A DNA stretch of 64,000 nucleotides, taken from NCBI GenBank assembly GCA_024742605.1, contig JANSYC010000011.1, positions 1 through 64,000 of the forward strand, read 5' to 3'. The notes under the pieces are model-generated. The model ran no database searches. It had not been told where the DNA came from and worked only from the letters and a program-made list of their open reading frames with translations. Position numbers and translations under genes: made by a program. Below, in pieces: positions 61,753 to 64,000 of the stretch. Position 1 is the first letter of the stretch; each line of letters begins with the position of its first letter. This DNA comes from Alphaproteobacteria bacterium. Its GTDB lineage: Bacteria; Pseudomonadota; Alphaproteobacteria; Thalassobaculales; Thalassobaculaceae.

Positions 61753-62370
61753 GTGGCACGAGGCACCGATACCCGGAAGAAGATCATGGATATCGCTCAG
61801 GACGCGGTCCTGGCGAAAGGGTTCGACGCGACCTCCATTGAGGAAATCGTGGCCACTGCCGAGATCACCAAGAGCGGGTTCTTTTATCATTTTCGGGACA
61901 AGAACGCGCTCGCCCACGCGCTGATCGAGCGGCATATCATCGTGGAAGACGCCCTGTTCGACGACGTTCTGGGGCGCGGCAAGGAGCTGAGCGACGACCC
62001 CCTGCAAGCCGCGCTGATCGGCCTGAAACTGCTCGCGGAGCTGATTGAGGACATGCCCGGCGGCCATCCCGGATGCATCGTGGCGACCGCTGTCTACCAG
62101 GACCGGCTTTTCGACAAGAATGTTCACGAGGCCAACCGGCGCGCCGTCCAGGGCTGGCGGGCCCGTTTCCTGGCCATGTTCGAGGAAATCGCCGCTGTCT
62201 ATCCGATCCGGGACGACGTGGCCCTCGCCCATCTTGCGGACATGGTGAGCGCGGTCGTCGAAGGTGGCCTCCTCATGTCCCGCGCCATGGGTGATCCGAA
62301 AATCACCGCCCAGCAAGTTCTGCTGATGCGCTCCTATGTGAAGCTCCTGTTTTCTCCTACTGCGCAATAG
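61753..62370 (+). CDS. TetR/AcrR family transcriptional regulator
   Basis: This 205-residue regulator has an N-terminal TetR DNA-binding domain: ARGTDTRKKIMDIAQDAVLA, GFDATSIEEIVATAEITKSG and FFYHFRDKNALAHALIERH. The remaining ~140 residues form the ligand domain, with AVYQDRLFDKNVHEANRRAV. The start is a GTG with GGAGG 8 bases upstream; an earlier TTG adds five residues and destroys that spacing. It is divergent from the methyltransferase, and likely represses it and the M24 gene until an unknown small molecule binds. Confidence 0.9.
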   Translation: MARGTDTRKKIMDIAQDAVLAKGFDATSIEEIVATAEITKSGFFYHFRDKNALAHALIERHIIVEDALFDDVLGRGKELSDDPLQAALIGLKLLAELIEDMPGGHPGCIVATAVYQDRLFDKNVHEANRRAVQGWRARFLAMFEEIAAVYPIRDDVALAHLADMVSAVVEGGLLMSRAMGDPKITAQQVLLMRSYVKLLFSPTAQ

Positions 62371-62410
62371 GCGCACACCTCCGTTTCAGCCAACCGCCGA
62401 TCGAACGGAT

Positions 62411-62427
62411 CCTCTCGATACGAGAGG
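62411..62427 (+). terminator. Small hairpin after tetR
   Basis: CCTCTCG (62411-62417) and CGAGAGG (62421-62427) form a 7-bp stem with an ATA loop, 41 bases after the tetR stop. A T6 tract begins only about 17 bases later, so termination is uncertain. Confidence 0.35.
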
Positions 62428-62529
62428 GAATTCCGGATGCCGATTTTTTGTGCGCTGCGGTATTGCAGATGTCACATAGCGTCGTTTCAATGTATGGCCA
62501 ACCGCACTCGGTCACCAAGGGAGCCTGTT

Positions 62530-63297
62530 TTGGCTGGAATCCTGAATGGAATGAAGGGGTTGGTAGTCGGAATCGCAAACGCGCAGTCGATTGCCTATGG
62601 CTGCGCGGAGGCCTTTCGCAAGGAAGGCGCGGACCTCGCCCTGACCTATTTGAACGAAAAGACCCGCACCTACACCGAGCCCTTGCGCGACGCCTTGGGA
62701 GCCGAGCTCTACCTGCCGTGCGATGTACGCGAGCCGGATCAGGAAGCGGCGCTCTTCGAGGCGATCCGGCAAAAATGGGGTCGATTGGACTTTCTTCTCC
62801 ACTCGATTGCATTCGCCCCCCGGGAGGACCTGCAAGGCCGTGTCACGGATTGCTCGAAGGAGGGATTCGACATGGCGATGAACGTGTCCTGTCATTCCTT
62901 CATCCGCATGGTCCGCGCGGCCGAGCCTCTGATGGCGGAAGGTGGCGTCGCAATGACGGTGAGCTATTACGGTGCGGAGAAGGCGGTCGACGGCTACAAC
63001 CTCATGGGGCCGGTCAAAGCCGCGCTCGAGGCCAGCGTGCGCTATATGGCCGTGGAACTGGGCCCCAAGAACATCCGGGTCTACGCACTGTCCCCCGGTC
63101 CGCTGAAGACCCGCGCCGCCTCCGGCATCGACCGGTTCGATGAGCTCATGGAACGCGCCGCCGCCCGGGCGCCCAGACACGCGCTGGTAACGACCGAACA
63201 GGTCGGCTCCGTCGCGGCCTTCCTCGCCTCCAAGGGCGCCGACGGAATGACCGGCGAAATCATTCATGTCGACAATGGCTTCAACGTGGTCGGGTGA
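62530..63297 (+). CDS. FabI-like enoyl-ACP reductase / SDR
   Basis: This protein of about 255 residues resembles enoyl-ACP reductase FabI: LVVGIANAQSIAYGCAEAF (FabI cofactor loop), DFLLHSIAFAPREDLQGR, and the active site Y-x6-K in DGYNLMGPVKAALEASVRYM. RVYALSPGPLKTRAASGI and ADGMTGEIIHVDNGFNVVG follow. A TTG start with AGGGAG at 7 bases is preferred since it gives the family N-terminus; an upstream ATG adds 12 poor residues. The true housekeeping FabI may be elsewhere: this copy is coupled to a CoA-transferase, so it may reduce an enoyl thioester in a catabolic route. Confidence 0.8.
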   Translation: MAGILNGMKGLVVGIANAQSIAYGCAEAFRKEGADLALTYLNEKTRTYTEPLRDALGAELYLPCDVREPDQEAALFEAIRQKWGRLDFLLHSIAFAPREDLQGRVTDCSKEGFDMAMNVSCHSFIRMVRAAEPLMAEGGVAMTVSYYGAEKAVDGYNLMGPVKAALEASVRYMAVELGPKNIRVYALSPGPLKTRAASGIDRFDELMERAAARAPRHALVTTEQVGSVAAFLASKGADGMTGEIIHVDNGFNVVG

Positions 63298-64000
63298 ACT
63301 GGGTGAAAGACATTCTCAAGGCGAAGACGGTGTCGGCTCAGGAAGCTGCCGCGAGCATCGAGAACAACAGCAATCTGATTCTGGGCATGGGGGTCGCCAT
63401 GCCGCCGGCCTTCATGGCGGCCCTGGCGGATCGGGCGCGGGCGCGGAACAGGCTCGACCGGCTCAAAGTCTACTACATGCATGGCAGCCGGTCGGCCGCC
63501 GAGACCATTCTGCAGCCGGACCTCATGGATGTCCTTAGCCTGAATTGCCTGTTCATGAGCGTCCACGATCGCGCCCATGCCGATGCCGGGCGGGTGCTGG
63601 GCAAGGTCTGGATCCATTTCATCCCCAGCATGTTTCATCAGGTTGGCCGGCTGCTGACCGAGCGGGTCGAACCCGAATGTTTTGTCACCACGGTCTCGTC
63701 AATGGACAGGTCCGGGCATTTCAGCTTGGGGACCAATGCGGATTATGCCGGTGACGTGGTTCGAAAGGCCAAACGGGTGATCGTCGAGATCAATCCAAAC
63801 ATGCCCCGGACCTTCGGGGAAAACATGTTGCATGTCAGCCAGGTCGACATGGCGATCGAGCACGAAGCGCCGCTGATGGAACTCACATCCCCCGCCCCGA
63901 CCGAGGCGGACATCGCGATCGGCAAACGTATCGCCGAGCATATTCCCGACGAGGCGACCCTCCAGATGGGCGTTGGCGCCGTTCCCTCAGCCGTGACCAA
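63294..64000 (+). CDS. Acetyl-CoA hydrolase/4-hydroxybutyrate CoA-transferase family, N-terminal part
   Basis: The frame is open to the right edge (235 codons), so the C-terminal half with the catalytic Glu is not visible. The N-terminus MNWVKDILKAKTVSAQEAAA matches the Cat2/acetyl-CoA hydrolase family start, followed by SNLILGMGVAMPPAFMAAL, then VEPECFVTTVSSMDRSGHFS, NPNMPRTFGENMLHVSQVDM and ATLQMGVGAVPSAVT. The start is a GTG overlapping the reductase stop by four bases (GTGA), so the two are coupled. It would exchange CoA between acids such as 4-hydroxybutyrate, acetate or propionate. Confidence 0.85.
   Translation, partial: MNWVKDILKAKTVSAQEAAASIENNSNLILGMGVAMPPAFMAALADRARARNRLDRLKVYYMHGSRSAAETILQPDLMDVLSLNCLFMSVHDRAHADAGRVLGKVWIHFIPSMFHQVGRLLTERVEPECFVTTVSSMDRSGHFSLGTNADYAGDVVRKAKRVIVEINPNMPRTFGENMLHVSQVDMAIEHEAPLMELTSPAPTEADIAIGKRIAEHIPDEATLQMGVGAVPSAVT

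Noticed and set aside
1-64000. tRNA or rRNA genes, CRISPR arrays, insertion sequences, prophage or integrase
   Set aside because: No cloverleaf-like segment with CCA-type end, no spaced repeats, no transposase or integrase motifs were seen on reading both strands.

Overview
The window is high-GC DNA with tightly packed genes, many four-base start/stop overlaps and clear GGAGG-type ribosome sites. The conserved block rpsB-tsf-pyrH-frr-uppS-cdsA-dxr-rseP-bamA-ompH-lpxD-fabZ-lpxA-lpxI-lpxB, followed by gltA, comEC, lexA, moeA, moaC and trpCDG, is typical of Alphaproteobacteria. LpxI in place of LpxH, TRAP transport, PAS_5-type proteins and an MFS/CoA-transferase accessory flank suggest a Rhodospirillales-like, possibly marine, member. 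The genus cannot be read from the sequence.

Layout. 1-7983: an accessory catabolic cluster (MFS carrier, D-2-hydroxyacid dehydrogenase, MsrB, class III CoA-transferase, class I CoA-transferase pair, SDR, nitroreductase), with a divergent exported cyclase-family protein. 7977-11019: remnant of a diacylglycerol-kinase-like gene, TauE/SafE permease, ElaA-type acetyltransferase and divergent polysaccharide deacetylase. 11135-16289: trpG-trpD-trpC-moaC-moeA, then lexA. 16333-19831 (minus): PAS_5 protein, an orphan and comEC. 20106-21410: gltA with its own terminator. 21480-36711 (minus): the envelope/lipid A/translation block. 36827-40907: small exported protein, lone molybdenum hydroxylase subunit, SDR and cold-shock protein. 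41150-46098: padR with a membrane fusion protein and RND pump. 46106-47747: ACC deaminase and divergent Lrp-type regulator. 47913-54839: TRAP transporter, glutamine-synthetase-like ligase, truncated aldehyde dehydrogenase, Fe-type alcohol dehydrogenase and convergent M19 dipeptidase. 55011-59042: YghU-type GST, then a three-gene CheY/CheX/CheA-like module. 59137-64000: M24-family protein resembling DMSP lyase DddP but lacking its catalytic Asp, homocysteine S-methyltransferase, TetR regulator with a 31-bp dyad, FabI-like reductase and a CoA-transferase cut by the window edge.

The least routine parts are: (i) the amine-type catabolic locus in which the aldehyde dehydrogenase has been reduced to its last ~115 codons while reading frame and coupling are kept; (ii) the mini chemosensory module built on a membrane-bound kinase with a PilJ-type sensor and a CheA-like catalytic core; and (iii) the DddP-like/homocysteine methyltransferase pair facing a TetR gene across a GTAC-rich operator. 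No rRNA, tRNA, CRISPR array, insertion sequence or prophage was seen. Base composition statements are by eye; no database search was possible.
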